A DNA stretch of 64,000 nt from assembly GCF_000518645.1 (NCBI RefSeq), contig NZ_JADZ01000006.1, forward strand, positions 310,001 to 374,000. Reading direction: 5' to 3'. The stretch comes from Curvibacter gracilis ATCC BAA-807 (GTDB lineage Bacteria > Pseudomonadota > Gammaproteobacteria > Burkholderiales > Burkholderiaceae_C). The notes below the pieces were generated by a model that saw only the letters and a program-made list of their open reading frames with translations, did not search any database and was not told the origin of the DNA. Shown here piece by piece: positions 52,796-61,547 of this stretch. Positions within the stretch are counted from its first letter, which is position 1, and each line of letters begins with the position of its first letter. The position numbers and the translations under genes are program-made.

Positions 52796-54064
52796 ATGAA
52801 GCACGTTTTCGACGTTCAAGACCCCCGGTCCACCCAGGCTGAGATCAGCCGCCGCCGCCTGCTGCAGGCCCTGGCCACGGCCTCTGCGGCCGGCCTGCCC
52901 GCCTGGTCCTTTGCCCAGCCCACCGACAAGGTCAACACCACCAAGCTGGCCGTGACCGACACCGAAGTCACCGTGGGCCAGCTGCACTCGGCCACCGGCA
53001 CCATGGCCATCTCCGAGACCGGCTCCATCCAGGCCGAGCAACTGGCCATCGACCAGATCAACGCCATGGGCGGCATCCTGGGCCGCAAGATCAAGGTGAT
53101 CAAGGAAGACGGCGCCTCCGACTGGCCCACTTTCGCTGAAAAATCGAAGAAGCTGCTCATCAACGACCGCTGCGCCGCCGTCTTCGGCTGCTGGACTTCG
53201 GCCTCGCGCAAGGCCGTGCTGCCGGTGTTCGAGAAGGAAAACGGCCTGCTGTACTACCCCACCTTCTACGAAGGCCTGGAGCAGTCCAAGAACGTGATCT
53301 ACACCGGCCAGGAAGCCACGCAGCAGATCCTGTACAGCCTGGACTGGGCCCAGAAGGAGAAGAAGGCCAAGACCTTCTTCCTGATCGGTTCGGACTACAT
53401 CTGGCCGCGCACCTCGATGAAGATCGCGCGCAAGCACATCGAGAACTTCCAGAAGGGCAAGGTCGTGGGCGAAGAGTACTACCCGCTGGGCAGCACCAAC
53501 TTCGGCTCGCTGATGAACAAGATCAAGGTGCAAAAGCCCGACTGCATCTTTGTCGCCGTGGTGGGGGGCTCGAACGTGGCCTTCTACAAGGCGCTCAAGG
53601 CCGCCGGCATCACCGGCGACAAGCAACTGCTGGTGACCCTGGCCGTGACCGAGGACGAAATGACCGGCGTGGGTGGCGAGAACTTCGCGGGCTTCTACTC
53701 GTCGATGAAGTACTTCCAGTCGCTGGACAACGAGAACAACAAGAAGTTCGTGGCCGCCTTCAAGGCCAAGTACGGCGCCAGTGCGGTGATCGGTGACGTG
53801 ACCCAGGCCGGCTACCTGGGCCCCTGGCTGTGGAAGGCCGCCGTCGAGAAGGCCGGCAGCTTCGATGTGGACAAGGTGGTGGCGGCGTCGGAGACCGGCA
53901 TCGAGCTCAAGACCGCGCCCGAGGGCTACGTGAAGCTCGACAAGAACCACCACCTGTGGAGCAAGTCACGCATCGCCATGGGCCTGCCGGACGCGACCTT
54001 CAAGGTGGTGTCGGAGTCGCCGGACCTGATCAAGCCGGATCCGTTCCCCAAAGGGTATCAGTGA
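52796..54064 (+). CDS. urtA: Urea/short-chain amide ABC receptor
   Basis: A 422-residue periplasmic receptor of the UrtA/FmdD (Peripla_BP_5) family. A Tat-type signal (SRRRLLQALATASAAG) ends near SFAQ. VTVGQLHSATGTMAISETGS, VFGCWTSASRKAVLPVFEKE and LLYYPTFYEGLEQSKN are hallmark segments. Relatives bind urea or short aliphatic amides. Because two amidase genes and no urease follow, an amide ligand (formamide, acetamide or similar) is more likely; the urt names are given by homology. AAGGAG is 7 nt before ATG 52796. It is separated from urtB by a 209-bp palindromic stretch. Confidence 0.93.
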   Translation: MKHVFDVQDPRSTQAEISRRRLLQALATASAAGLPAWSFAQPTDKVNTTKLAVTDTEVTVGQLHSATGTMAISETGSIQAEQLAIDQINAMGGILGRKIKVIKEDGASDWPTFAEKSKKLLINDRCAAVFGCWTSASRKAVLPVFEKENGLLYYPTFYEGLEQSKNVIYTGQEATQQILYSLDWAQKEKKAKTFFLIGSDYIWPRTSMKIARKHIENFQKGKVVGEEYYPLGSTNFGSLMNKIKVQKPDCIFVAVVGGSNVAFYKALKAAGITGDKQLLVTLAVTEDEMTGVGGENFAGFYSSMKYFQSLDNENNKKFVAAFKAKYGASAVIGDVTQAGYLGPWLWKAAVEKAGSFDVDKVVAASETGIELKTAPEGYVKLDKNHHLWSKSRIAMGLPDATFKVVSESPDLIKPDPFPKGYQ

Positions 54065-54205
54065 CCCCCTGGCTGTGCCCCCCCTGTTGCCGGCTCACTG
54101 CGTGTAGCCGGCCTCCCCCCCAGGGGGCGATGCGTGCCGACCGGCAAAGCCGGTCCGCCGCATCCCCGAACGGGCTTCGCTTCGCTTGCCGAGGCCCGGC
54201 TTTTG
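54065..54205. repeat. GC-rich extragenic palindromic element between urtA and urtB
   Basis: Successive hairpins fill the gap: GCCGGCT/AGCCGGC (54089-54112), CCCCC-A-GGGGG (about 54115-54127), GACCGGC-AAA-GCCGGTC (54139-54155) and CGGGC/GCCCG (54171-54198). The composition differs from coding DNA, and the shape resembles REP-like elements common in Comamonadaceae. In the operon it could stabilise the receptor mRNA or lower readthrough to the permease genes. Confidence 0.6.
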
Positions 54206-54273
54206 GCGACACAAGCACTGCGCCCTGAGCGTGCTTTCGATTTTGCAGACCCACCCCTTCGGGAGTTCGTGCC

Positions 54274-55188
54274 ATGACCTTTTCTGAAATGCTCAACATC
54301 GGCCTCATGCAGGGCTTTGCCGGCTTGAGCCTGTTTGCGGTGCTGCTGCTGATGGGGCTGGGCCTGGCGATCATCTTCGGGCAGATGGGCGTGATCAACA
54401 TGGCGCATGGCGAGTTCATGACCATTGGCGCCTACACCATCTACCTGGGCTCGACGCTGGCGTCCACGCATGCGCCGCAGATGGTGCCCTATTACTTTCC
54501 GCTGGCCATTGCGGCGGCCTTCGGGTTTTCGTTTGCGGCGGGCTGGCTGGTGGAGTGGGGGCTGATCCGCCACCTCTACAAGCGCCCGCTGGACACCTTG
54601 CTGGCCACCTGGGGCGTGAGCCTGGCGATCCAGCAGATGTTCCGCACCTTCATCGGGCCCAAAGAGGTGAGCCCCACGCTGCCCGACTGGCTGCTGGGCT
54701 CGTGGGCGCCGGCCGAGGGGCTGGACATTCCCATCAACGGCCTGTTCGTGCTGGGCCTGACCACGGTGGTCACGTTGGGGGTGTTGCTCGCTCTGCACCG
54801 CAGCCGCTGGGGCCTGCGGGTGCGGGCCACGGTGAGCAACCGCGTGATGGCCAACGCCATCGGCATCGATACCCAAAAGACCGACCGCCTGACCTTTGCC
54901 ATCGGCTGCGGCATTGCCGGTGTGGCCGGTGCCGCCTTCACCACCATCGGCTCCACCGGGCCCACCTCGGGCTCGCTCTACATCGTCGACGCCTTCCTGG
55001 TGGTCACCTTCGGCGGTGCGGCCAGCCTGCTGGGCACCGTGGTGTCGGCCTTTGGCATCGCCCAGACGCAGTCGATCACCGAGTTCTTCCTGGCCGGCTC
55101 GATGGCCAAGGTGATCACTCTGTCGCTGATCGTGCTGATCCTGATGGTGCGCCCGCAAGGCCTGTTCGCCTCCAAGGTGCGTCGCTGA
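54274..55188 (+). CDS. urtB: Amide/urea ABC transporter permease
   Basis: A 304-residue LivH/UrtB-type permease with about eight membrane helices. GLGLAIIFGQMGVINMAHGE is the family N-terminal signature, and RATVSNRVMANAIGIDTQKT is the cytoplasmic coupling loop contacting the ATPases. GGAG lies 9 nt before the ATG. It forms the translocation pore with the next gene's product. Confidence 0.94.
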   Translation: MTFSEMLNIGLMQGFAGLSLFAVLLLMGLGLAIIFGQMGVINMAHGEFMTIGAYTIYLGSTLASTHAPQMVPYYFPLAIAAAFGFSFAAGWLVEWGLIRHLYKRPLDTLLATWGVSLAIQQMFRTFIGPKEVSPTLPDWLLGSWAPAEGLDIPINGLFVLGLTTVVTLGVLLALHRSRWGLRVRATVSNRVMANAIGIDTQKTDRLTFAIGCGIAGVAGAAFTTIGSTGPTSGSLYIVDAFLVVTFGGAASLLGTVVSAFGIAQTQSITEFFLAGSMAKVITLSLIVLILMVRPQGLFASKVRR

Positions 55189-55272
55189 GCGGCTGCGCTG
55201 AGTCGCTGAGTTGAATCGCTGCGCTGACTTGCCACCTGTTTCCCTGTTCCTGAGTTCACCGGAGTCCTCCCC

Positions 55273-56478
55273 ATGAATGCCCTCAAAGCCTGGATCCAGC
55301 GCTACCAGCTTGCCAGCCTGGTGCTGCTGGCCGTCTTGCTCGCCGTGGTGCTGCCCCTGACGCTCGACATCTTCCGCCTCAACCTGGTGGGCAAGTACCT
55401 CACCTATGCCTTCGTGGCCATCGGCCTGGTCATGGTCTGGGGCTACGGCGGCGTGCTCAGCCTGGGGCAGGGCGTGTTCTTCGGCCTGGGCGGCTACGCC
55501 ATGGCCATGTTCCTCAAGCTCGAGGCGTCTGACCCCATCAGCACCAAGATCCAGTCCACACCGGGCATCCCCGACTTCATGGACTGGAACCAGATCACCG
55601 AGCTGCCGGCCTTCTGGCTGCCGTTCAAGAGCCTGCCCCTGTCGTTGGCTGCGGTGATCGTGGTGCCCACGCTGCTGGCCTGGCTGGTGAGCTTTGCCAT
55701 GTTCAAGCGCCGCGTGGGCGGGGTGTACTTCGCCATCATCACGCAGGCGGTGGCCCTGATCCTCACCGTGCTCATCATCGGCCAGCAGGGCTACACCGGC
55801 GGCGTCAACGGCATGACCGACCTGAAGACCGTGCTCGGCTGGGACACCCGCACCGACAGCGCCAAGTACATCCTGTACTACCTGTGCGTGGCCTTGCTGA
55901 TCGGCGCCATCGTGCTGTGCCGCTTCATCCAGACCAGCAAGCTCGGCACCCTGCTGCTGGCCATGCGCGACAAGGAAGACCGCGTGCGCTTCTCGGGCTA
56001 CGACGTGGCCAATTTCAAGATCTTCACCTTCTGCCTGGCGGCGGCGCTGTCGGGCATCGGCGGGGCGCTGTTCTCGCTGCAGGTGGGCTTCATGTCGCCC
56101 AGCTTCGTGGGCATCGTGCCCTCGATCGAGATGGTGATCTACGCCGCCGTGGGTGGGCGCATGAGCCTGGTGGGTGCGGTTTACGGCACCTTGCTGGTGA
56201 ACGCGGGCAAGACCTACTTCAGTGAGAGCTTTCCCGACCTCTGGCTGTTCCTCATGGCCGGCCTGTTCATCGGCGTGACCATGGCCTTCCCCATGGGCCT
56301 GGCCGGGGTCTGGGAGGAGCACATCGTGCCCTGGTGGAAGAGCCGCCGCCAGGCCCTGAAGGAGGCCGCCGTGCCGGCCCCCGCCGCCAGTGCTGCCGTG
56401 GCCGCGCCCGCCGCCTCAGCCGCCGCCGACCCCCTCCCGGCCACGCTGCCTGACGGCGTGAGCAGCCAAAGCGTCTGA
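55273..56478 (+). CDS. urtC: Amide/urea ABC transporter permease
   Basis: A 401-residue LivM/UrtC-type permease. YAFVAIGLVMVWGYGGVLSL, then GQGVFFGLGGYAMAMFLKLE is the family signature; RDKEDRVRFSGYDVANFKIF is the coupling loop. The C-terminal 40 residues are an Ala/Pro-rich tail. The gene is 84 bp after urtB; that gap contains two short direct repeats derived from the urtB end. urtD follows after 17 bp. Confidence 0.94.
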   Translation: MNALKAWIQRYQLASLVLLAVLLAVVLPLTLDIFRLNLVGKYLTYAFVAIGLVMVWGYGGVLSLGQGVFFGLGGYAMAMFLKLEASDPISTKIQSTPGIPDFMDWNQITELPAFWLPFKSLPLSLAAVIVVPTLLAWLVSFAMFKRRVGGVYFAIITQAVALILTVLIIGQQGYTGGVNGMTDLKTVLGWDTRTDSAKYILYYLCVALLIGAIVLCRFIQTSKLGTLLLAMRDKEDRVRFSGYDVANFKIFTFCLAAALSGIGGALFSLQVGFMSPSFVGIVPSIEMVIYAAVGGRMSLVGAVYGTLLVNAGKTYFSESFPDLWLFLMAGLFIGVTMAFPMGLAGVWEEHIVPWWKSRRQALKEAAVPAPAASAAVAAPAASAAADPLPATLPDGVSSQSV

Positions 56479-56495
56479 CCCCGACGGAGCCCACC

Positions 56496-57239
56496 ATGAG
56501 CAACACCGACTTCGCCCTGGCCGTGGAAGACCTGACCGTCTCGTTTGACGGCTTCAAGGCCATCGATGCCCTGACCCTGTACGTCGACAAGAACGAGCTG
56601 CGCGTGATCATCGGCCCCAATGGCGCCGGCAAGACCACGCTGCTGGACCTGATCTGCGGCAAGACCCGCGCCACCGCGGGCAGCATCAAGTTCAAGAACG
56701 AAGAGCTGACCCAGATGGCCGAACACAAGCGCGTGCGCCTGGGCATCGGCCGCAAGTTCCAGACCCCCTCGATCTACGAGAACCTCTCGGTGTTCCAGAA
56801 CCTCGAGGTGTCCTTCCCCTCGGGCCGCTCGGTGTTCGGTGCCCTGGCCTTCAAGTGCACCGAGGCCGTGCGTGAACGCGTGCAGGCCGTGGCCGACGAC
56901 ATCGGCCTGGGCGACAAGCTCGACACCGAGGCAGGCCTGCTCTCACACGGCCAGAAGCAGTGGCTGGAGATCGGCATGCTGCTGATGCAGGAGCCCGAGC
57001 TGCTGATGCTCGACGAGCCCATTGCCGGCATGAGTGCGCGCGAGCGCGAGCTCACGGCCGAGCTGCTGCAGCGCATCTGCCAGAACCGCGCCGTGATCGT
57101 GATCGAACACGACATGGAGTTCGTCAAGCGCATCGCCCACAAGGTCACCGTCATGCACCAGGGAAAGATCCTGGCCGAAGGCTCCATGGACAAGGTGCAG
57201 GCCGACCCCAAGGTGATCGACGTCTACCTCGGCCACTGA
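56496..57239 (+). CDS. urtD: Amide/urea ABC transporter ATPase
   Basis: A 247-residue ATPase of the LivG/UrtD type. Walker A is GPNGAGKTT (40-48), Walker B LLMLDEP, and the signature is the UrtD-specific LSHGQKQWLEIGM in place of LSGGQ. It hydrolyses ATP with UrtE to drive import. It lies 17 bp after urtC and 24 bp before urtE. Confidence 0.95.
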   Translation: MSNTDFALAVEDLTVSFDGFKAIDALTLYVDKNELRVIIGPNGAGKTTLLDLICGKTRATAGSIKFKNEELTQMAEHKRVRLGIGRKFQTPSIYENLSVFQNLEVSFPSGRSVFGALAFKCTEAVRERVQAVADDIGLGDKLDTEAGLLSHGQKQWLEIGMLLMQEPELLMLDEPIAGMSARERELTAELLQRICQNRAVIVIEHDMEFVKRIAHKVTVMHQGKILAEGSMDKVQADPKVIDVYLGH

Positions 57240-57263
57240 AACACGAACCCACAGGAGCTCAGC

Positions 57264-57953
57264 ATGCTGGAAGTCAAGGATCTGTTTGTCGCCTATGGCC
57301 AGAGCGAGGCCCTGCACGGCATCTCGTTCGAGGGCCGGGCCAATGAAACCGTGGCCATCATGGGCCGCAACGGCATGGGCAAGACCACGCTGTTCAAAAG
57401 CCTGATGGGCGTGATGCCGCTCAAGAGCGGCAGCATCCGCGTGGCCGGGCAGGACGTGTCGCGCGACGAGAGCTTTCGCCGCGTCGCCAAGGGCATTGCC
57501 TACGTGCCGCAAGGCCGCATGATCTTTCCGACCCTGACGGTCGAGGAGAACATCCAGACCGGCCTGGAGAACTCGAAGACGCGCCAGATCCCCGACGAGA
57601 TCTACGCCCTGTTCCCGGTGCTGTGGGACATGCGCCGGCGCAAGGGCGGCAACCTGTCGGGCGGCCAGCAGCAGCAGCTGGCCATTGCCCGCGCGCTGGT
57701 CACCGACCCCAAGGTGCTGCTGCTGGATGAGCCCACCGAAGGCATCCAGCCCTCGATCATCAAGGACATCGCCAAGGCCCTGAACGAGATCCGCAAGCTG
57801 CGCGAGATCACCATCATCGTGAGCGAACAGGTGCTGTCCTTCGCCATGGACGTGGCCGACCGCCTGTTCGTGATCGAGGGCGGCCGCCTGGTGCACGAGA
57901 CCGCCCGCGCCGACACCGACCAGCAGCACATCAAGGCCTACCTGTCGGTATGA
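57264..57953 (+). CDS. urtE: Amide/urea ABC transporter ATPase
   Basis: A 229-residue LivF/UrtE-type ATPase. Walker A GRNGMGKTT (34-42), signature LSGGQQQQLAIARAL, and Walker B LLLDEPTEG with IQPSII are all intact. CAGGAG precedes the ATG. It is the last importer gene; fmdA begins 57 bp later in the same direction. Confidence 0.95.
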   Translation: MLEVKDLFVAYGQSEALHGISFEGRANETVAIMGRNGMGKTTLFKSLMGVMPLKSGSIRVAGQDVSRDESFRRVAKGIAYVPQGRMIFPTLTVEENIQTGLENSKTRQIPDEIYALFPVLWDMRRRKGGNLSGGQQQQLAIARALVTDPKVLLLDEPTEGIQPSIIKDIAKALNEIRKLREITIIVSEQVLSFAMDVADRLFVIEGGRLVHETARADTDQQHIKAYLSV

Positions 57954-58010
57954 ACCGGCCCGCGCCGCACGTTTTTCCACCTCTCCCCTTTCATTACCAA
58001 GGAGCACACC

Positions 58011-59240
58011 ATGGCTGAGACCCTGATCAAGGTTGACCTGAAGCAGTCCCCCTACGACAACCCGCTGGTGCACAACCGCTGGCATCCCGACATCCCGATG
58101 GCGGTGTGGGTCGAGCCCGGGGCTGAATTCAAGCTCGAGACCTACGACTGGACCGGTGGCGCCATCAAGAACGACGACAGTGCCGAAGACGTGCGCGATG
58201 TGGACCTGTCCACCGTCCACTTCCTGTCGGGCCCGGTGGGTGTCAAGGGCGCCGAGCCCGGCGACTTGCTGGTGGTCGACCTGCTCGACATCGGCGCGCG
58301 TGACGACAGCCTGTGGGGCTTCAACGGCTTCTTCTCCAAGCAAAACGGCGGTGGCTTTCTGGACGAGCACTTTCCGCTGGCGCAAAAGTCGATCTGGGAC
58401 TTCCATGGCCTCTACACCAAGAGCCGCCACATCCCCGGCGTCAACTTTGCCGGCCTGATCCACCCCGGCCTGATCGGCTGCCTGCCCGACCGCGCCATGC
58501 TCGACGCCTGGAACAGCCGCGAAGCCGATCTGATCGCCACCAACCCCACCCGCGTGCCCGGCCTGGCCAACCCGCCGTTCGCCAGCACCGCCCACATGGG
58601 CAAGCTGCAGGGCGAAGCCGCCGCCAAGGCCGCGGCCGAGGGCGCCCGCACCGTGCCCCCGCGTGAGCATGGCGGCAACTGCGACATCAAGGATCTGTCG
58701 CGTGGCTCGCAGGTGTTCTTCCCGGTCTATGTCGAAGGCGCGGGCCTGTCGGTGGGCGACCTGCACTTCAGCCAGGGCGACGGCGAGATCACCTTCTGCG
58801 GCGCCATCGAGATGGCCGGCTGGGTGCACATGAAGGTCAGCCTGATCAAGGGGGGCATGGCCAAGTACGGCATCAAGAACCCGATCTTCAAGCCCAGCCC
58901 GATCACGCCCAACTACAAGGACTACCTGATCTTTGAAGGCATCTCGGTCGACGAGTCGGGCAAGCAGCATTACCTGGACGTCACCATCGCCTACCGCCAG
59001 GCCTGCCTGAACGCCATCGAGTACCTGAAGAAGTTCGGCTACAGCGGCGCCCAGGCCTACTCGCTGCTGGGTACGGCGCCGGTGCAGGGCCACATCAGCG
59101 GTGTGGTCGATGTGCCCAACGCCTGCGCCACGCTGTGGCTGCCCACCGAGATCTTCGACTTCGACATCAACCCCACCGCCGCGGGGCCGCAGAAGATCAT
59201 CACCGGCGGGGTCGATCTGCCGATCGCGCAAGACAAGTAA
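58011..59240 (+). CDS. fmdA: Formamidase/acetamidase
   Basis: A 409-residue enzyme of the FmdA_AmdA family (zinc-type formamidase). DNPLVHNRWHPDIPMAVW, LSGPVGVKGAEPGDLLVVDL, WGFNGFF, FDFHG-like IWDFHGLYTKSRHIPGV, and HGGNCDIKDLSRGSQVFFPV are conserved throughout. It hydrolyses formamide or acetamide to ammonia and the acid. The fold is unrelated to the AmiE amidase later in the operon. AAGGAG is 7 nt before the ATG. Length matches Methylophilus FmdA. Confidence 0.96.
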   Translation: MAETLIKVDLKQSPYDNPLVHNRWHPDIPMAVWVEPGAEFKLETYDWTGGAIKNDDSAEDVRDVDLSTVHFLSGPVGVKGAEPGDLLVVDLLDIGARDDSLWGFNGFFSKQNGGGFLDEHFPLAQKSIWDFHGLYTKSRHIPGVNFAGLIHPGLIGCLPDRAMLDAWNSREADLIATNPTRVPGLANPPFASTAHMGKLQGEAAAKAAAEGARTVPPREHGGNCDIKDLSRGSQVFFPVYVEGAGLSVGDLHFSQGDGEITFCGAIEMAGWVHMKVSLIKGGMAKYGIKNPIFKPSPITPNYKDYLIFEGISVDESGKQHYLDVTIAYRQACLNAIEYLKKFGYSGAQAYSLLGTAPVQGHISGVVDVPNACATLWLPTEIFDFDINPTAAGPQKIITGGVDLPIAQDK

Positions 59241-59267
59241 CCCCCCCCCAGCCCAGGAGACCGCCCC

Positions 59268-59633
59268 ATGCCCACCTACGACTACGACTGCGCGGCCTGC
59301 GGCGGCTTTGATGCCCTGCGCAGCCTGGCGCAGCGCAACGAGCCCGCCGCCTGCCCCGTGTGCGGTGCGGCCTCGCCGCGCGTGTTCGCCCACGCGCCGC
59401 ACCTGGCCTGTGTCAGCCCCGAGCAGCGCCGTGCGCATGACACCAACGAGCGCGCGCGGCATGAGCCGCGCAGCAGCTCGCGCGACGGCTCAGAGGGCAC
59501 TTATGGACGCATGCGCCACCCGGCCGGCTGCGGTTGCTGCAGCAGCAACAGCGGCAAGCGCAGCGCCACCTACACCGCACCCAGCGGGGCCAAGGCCTTT
59601 CCGACCAAGCGGCCCTGGATGATCAGTCACTGA
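59268..59633 (+). CDS. fmdB: FmdB family zinc-ribbon protein
   Basis: A 121-residue FmdB-type protein. [20 protein letters not shown] and [13 protein letters not shown] place four cysteines at 8, 11, 29 and 32 for zinc. The usual family is 70-110 residues; here a Ser/Arg-rich middle and a second Cys group ([13 protein letters not shown]) are added. FmdB was first named from a formamidase operon and is proposed to be regulatory, without proof. It lies 27 bp after fmdA. Confidence 0.92.
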   Translation: MPTYDYDCAACGGFDALRSLAQRNEPAACPVCGAASPRVFAHAPHLACVSPEQRRAHDTNERARHEPRSSSRDGSEGTYGRMRHPAGCGCCSSNSGKRSATYTAPSGAKAFPTKRPWMISH

Positions 59634-59668
59634 ATGAAGGGCCACCCGGCCCGCAAGGAGCACCCACC

Positions 59669-60709
59669 ATGATCCATGGCGACATATCCAGCAGCAAAGA
59701 CACCGTCGGTGTGGCGGTGGTCAACTACAAGATGCCGCGTCTGCACACCAAGGCCGAGGTGCTGGACAACGCACGCAAGATCGCCGACATGCTGGTCGGC
59801 ATGAAGGCCGGCCTGCCGGGCATGGACTTGGTGATCTTTCCTGAGTACAGCACCCACGGCATCATGTACGACGCCCAGGAGATGTACGACACGGCGGCCA
59901 CCGTGCCCGGCGCCGAGACCGAAATCTTTGCCGAGGCCTGCCGCAAGGCCAAGGTCTGGGGTGTGTTCTCGCTCACCGGCGAGCAGCATGAAGAGCACCC
60001 CTACAAGGCCCCGTACAACACCCTGATCCTCATGAACGACCAGGGCGAGATCGTGCAGAAGTACCGCAAGATCATGCCCTGGGTGCCGGTCGAGGGCTGG
60101 TACCCCGGCAACTGCACCTATGTGAGCGAAGGCCCCAAGGGCCTGAAGATCAGCCTCATCATCTGCGACGACGGCAACTACCCCGAGATCTGGCGCGACT
60201 GCGCCATGAAGGGGGCCGAGCTGATCGTGCGTTGCCAGGGCTACATGTACCCGGCCAAGGAGCAGCAGATCCTGATCAGCAAGGCGATGGCCTTTGCCAA
60301 CAACACCTATGTGGCGGTGGCCAATGCCGCGGGCTGGGACGGCGTGTACAGCTACTTCGGCCACAGCGCGCTGATCGGCTTCGACGGTCGCACCCTGGGC
60401 GAATGCGGCGAAGAGGAATATGGCGTGCAGTACGCGGCCCTGTCGACCAGCCTGATCCGCGATTTCCGCAAGAACGGCCAGTCGGAGAACCACCTGTTCA
60501 AGCTGCTGCACCGTGGCTACACCGGCACCATCAACTCCCGCGACGGCGACAAGGGCGTGGCCACCTGCCCCTACGACTTCTACAGCCGCTGGGTGAACGA
60601 CCCCGAGGGCACGCAAAAGGCGGTCGAGGCCTTCACGCGCCCCATGGTGGGCACCGAGGAATGCCCGATCGAGGGCATTCCCAACCCGGGCGATGCGGGC
60701 CACCGCTGA
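59669..60709 (+). CDS. amiE: Aliphatic amidase
   Basis: A 346-residue nitrilase-superfamily amidase, the same length as Pseudomonas aeruginosa AmiE. The catalytic triad aligns residue by residue: Glu59 (IFPEYS), Lys134 (YRKIMPW) and Cys166 (LIICDDGN). It hydrolyses short aliphatic amides such as acetamide and propionamide and can transfer the acyl group to hydroxylamine. AAGGAG precedes ATG 59669; upstream frame opening is ignored. It overlaps the MoxR gene by 17 bp. Confidence 0.97.
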   Translation: MIHGDISSSKDTVGVAVVNYKMPRLHTKAEVLDNARKIADMLVGMKAGLPGMDLVIFPEYSTHGIMYDAQEMYDTAATVPGAETEIFAEACRKAKVWGVFSLTGEQHEEHPYKAPYNTLILMNDQGEIVQKYRKIMPWVPVEGWYPGNCTYVSEGPKGLKISLIICDDGNYPEIWRDCAMKGAELIVRCQGYMYPAKEQQILISKAMAFANNTYVAVANAAGWDGVYSYFGHSALIGFDGRTLGECGEEEYGVQYAALSTSLIRDFRKNGQSENHLFKLLHRGYTGTINSRDGDKGVATCPYDFYSRWVNDPEGTQKAVEAFTRPMVGTEECPIEGIPNPGDAGHR

Positions 60710-61547
60710 GGCGTCCGCCCCCCGTGCGACGGGGGCGGACGCCCTGGCTGCCTGGCGCCTGCGCCGCGAGCCTTTCTACCAGCCGGTAGGTGACGAGGTG
60801 AACGCCTTCGAGGCGGCTGCCGCCTGCCGCCTGCCGGTGCTGCTCAAGGGCCCCACGGGCTGTGGCAAGACCCGCTTTGTCGAGCACATGGCCTGGCGCC
60901 TGCAGCGCCCCCTGGTCACCGTGGCCTGCCACGAGGACCTGAGCGCGGGCGACCTGGCCGGGCGCTGGCTGCTCGATGCCCAGGGCACCCACTGGCAGGA
61001 CGGCCCGCTGGCGCTGGCGGCCCGCCATGGCGCGGTCTGCTACCTGGACGAGCTGGTCGAGGCCCGGGCCGATGCCACCGTGCTGCTGCACCCGCTGGCC
61101 GACACGCGCCGCGTGCTGCCGCTGGAGCGCCGCGGCGAACTGCTGCAGGCCCACCCCGACTTTCTGCTGGTGGTCAGCTACAACCCGGGCTACCAGGGCC
61201 TGCACAAGGCCCTCAAGCCTTCGATGCGGCAGCGCTTCACCGCCCTGCAGTTCGACTACCCCGCGCCCGCCCAGGAGGCCGCCGTGGTGGCGCGCGAGGC
61301 CGGTGTGGAACTGCCGCTGGCGCAGCAGTTGGTGGCTCTGGGCCAGCGCACGCGCCGCCTGCACGACCACGGGCTGGAAGAGGGCGCCTCCACCCGCATG
61401 CTGGTGCATGCCGCGGCCCTGGTGCGCGCCGGCCTGCCACCTGCGGCGGCGGCCCGGCAGGCGGTGGCCATCCCGCTCAGCGACGAGCCCGGTCTGCAGC
61501 GCACGCTGCAGGCGCTGGTGGAGGCCGTGTTTGGTCCGGTCGCCTGA
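60693..61547 (+). CDS. MoxR-family AAA+ ATPase (CbbQ/NorQ type)
   Basis: A 284-residue AAA+ ATPase. Walker A is GPTGCGKT (53-60) and Walker B CYLDE (116-120); [34 protein letters not shown] and [20 protein letters not shown] are the CbbQ/NirQ/NorQ signature. Such ATPases form hexamers that work with a VWA-domain partner to activate Rubisco, nitric oxide reductase or other metalloenzymes. Here it starts inside the amiE end (17-bp overlap) and overlaps the VWA gene by another 17 bp, so it belongs to the amide operon. Its client is probably an operon product. Confidence 0.92.
   Translation: MRATAEASAPRATGADALAAWRLRREPFYQPVGDEVNAFEAAAACRLPVLLKGPTGCGKTRFVEHMAWRLQRPLVTVACHEDLSAGDLAGRWLLDAQGTHWQDGPLALAARHGAVCYLDELVEARADATVLLHPLADTRRVLPLERRGELLQAHPDFLLVVSYNPGYQGLHKALKPSMRQRFTALQFDYPAPAQEAAVVAREAGVELPLAQQLVALGQRTRRLHDHGLEEGASTRMLVHAAALVRAGLPPAAAARQAVAIPLSDEPGLQRTLQALVEAVFGPVA

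Noticed and set aside
52796-57953. Urea transporter feeding urease
   Set aside because: The importer is UrtABCDE-like, but no urease gene is in the window and the operon continues into two amidases, so amides are the better substrate guess.
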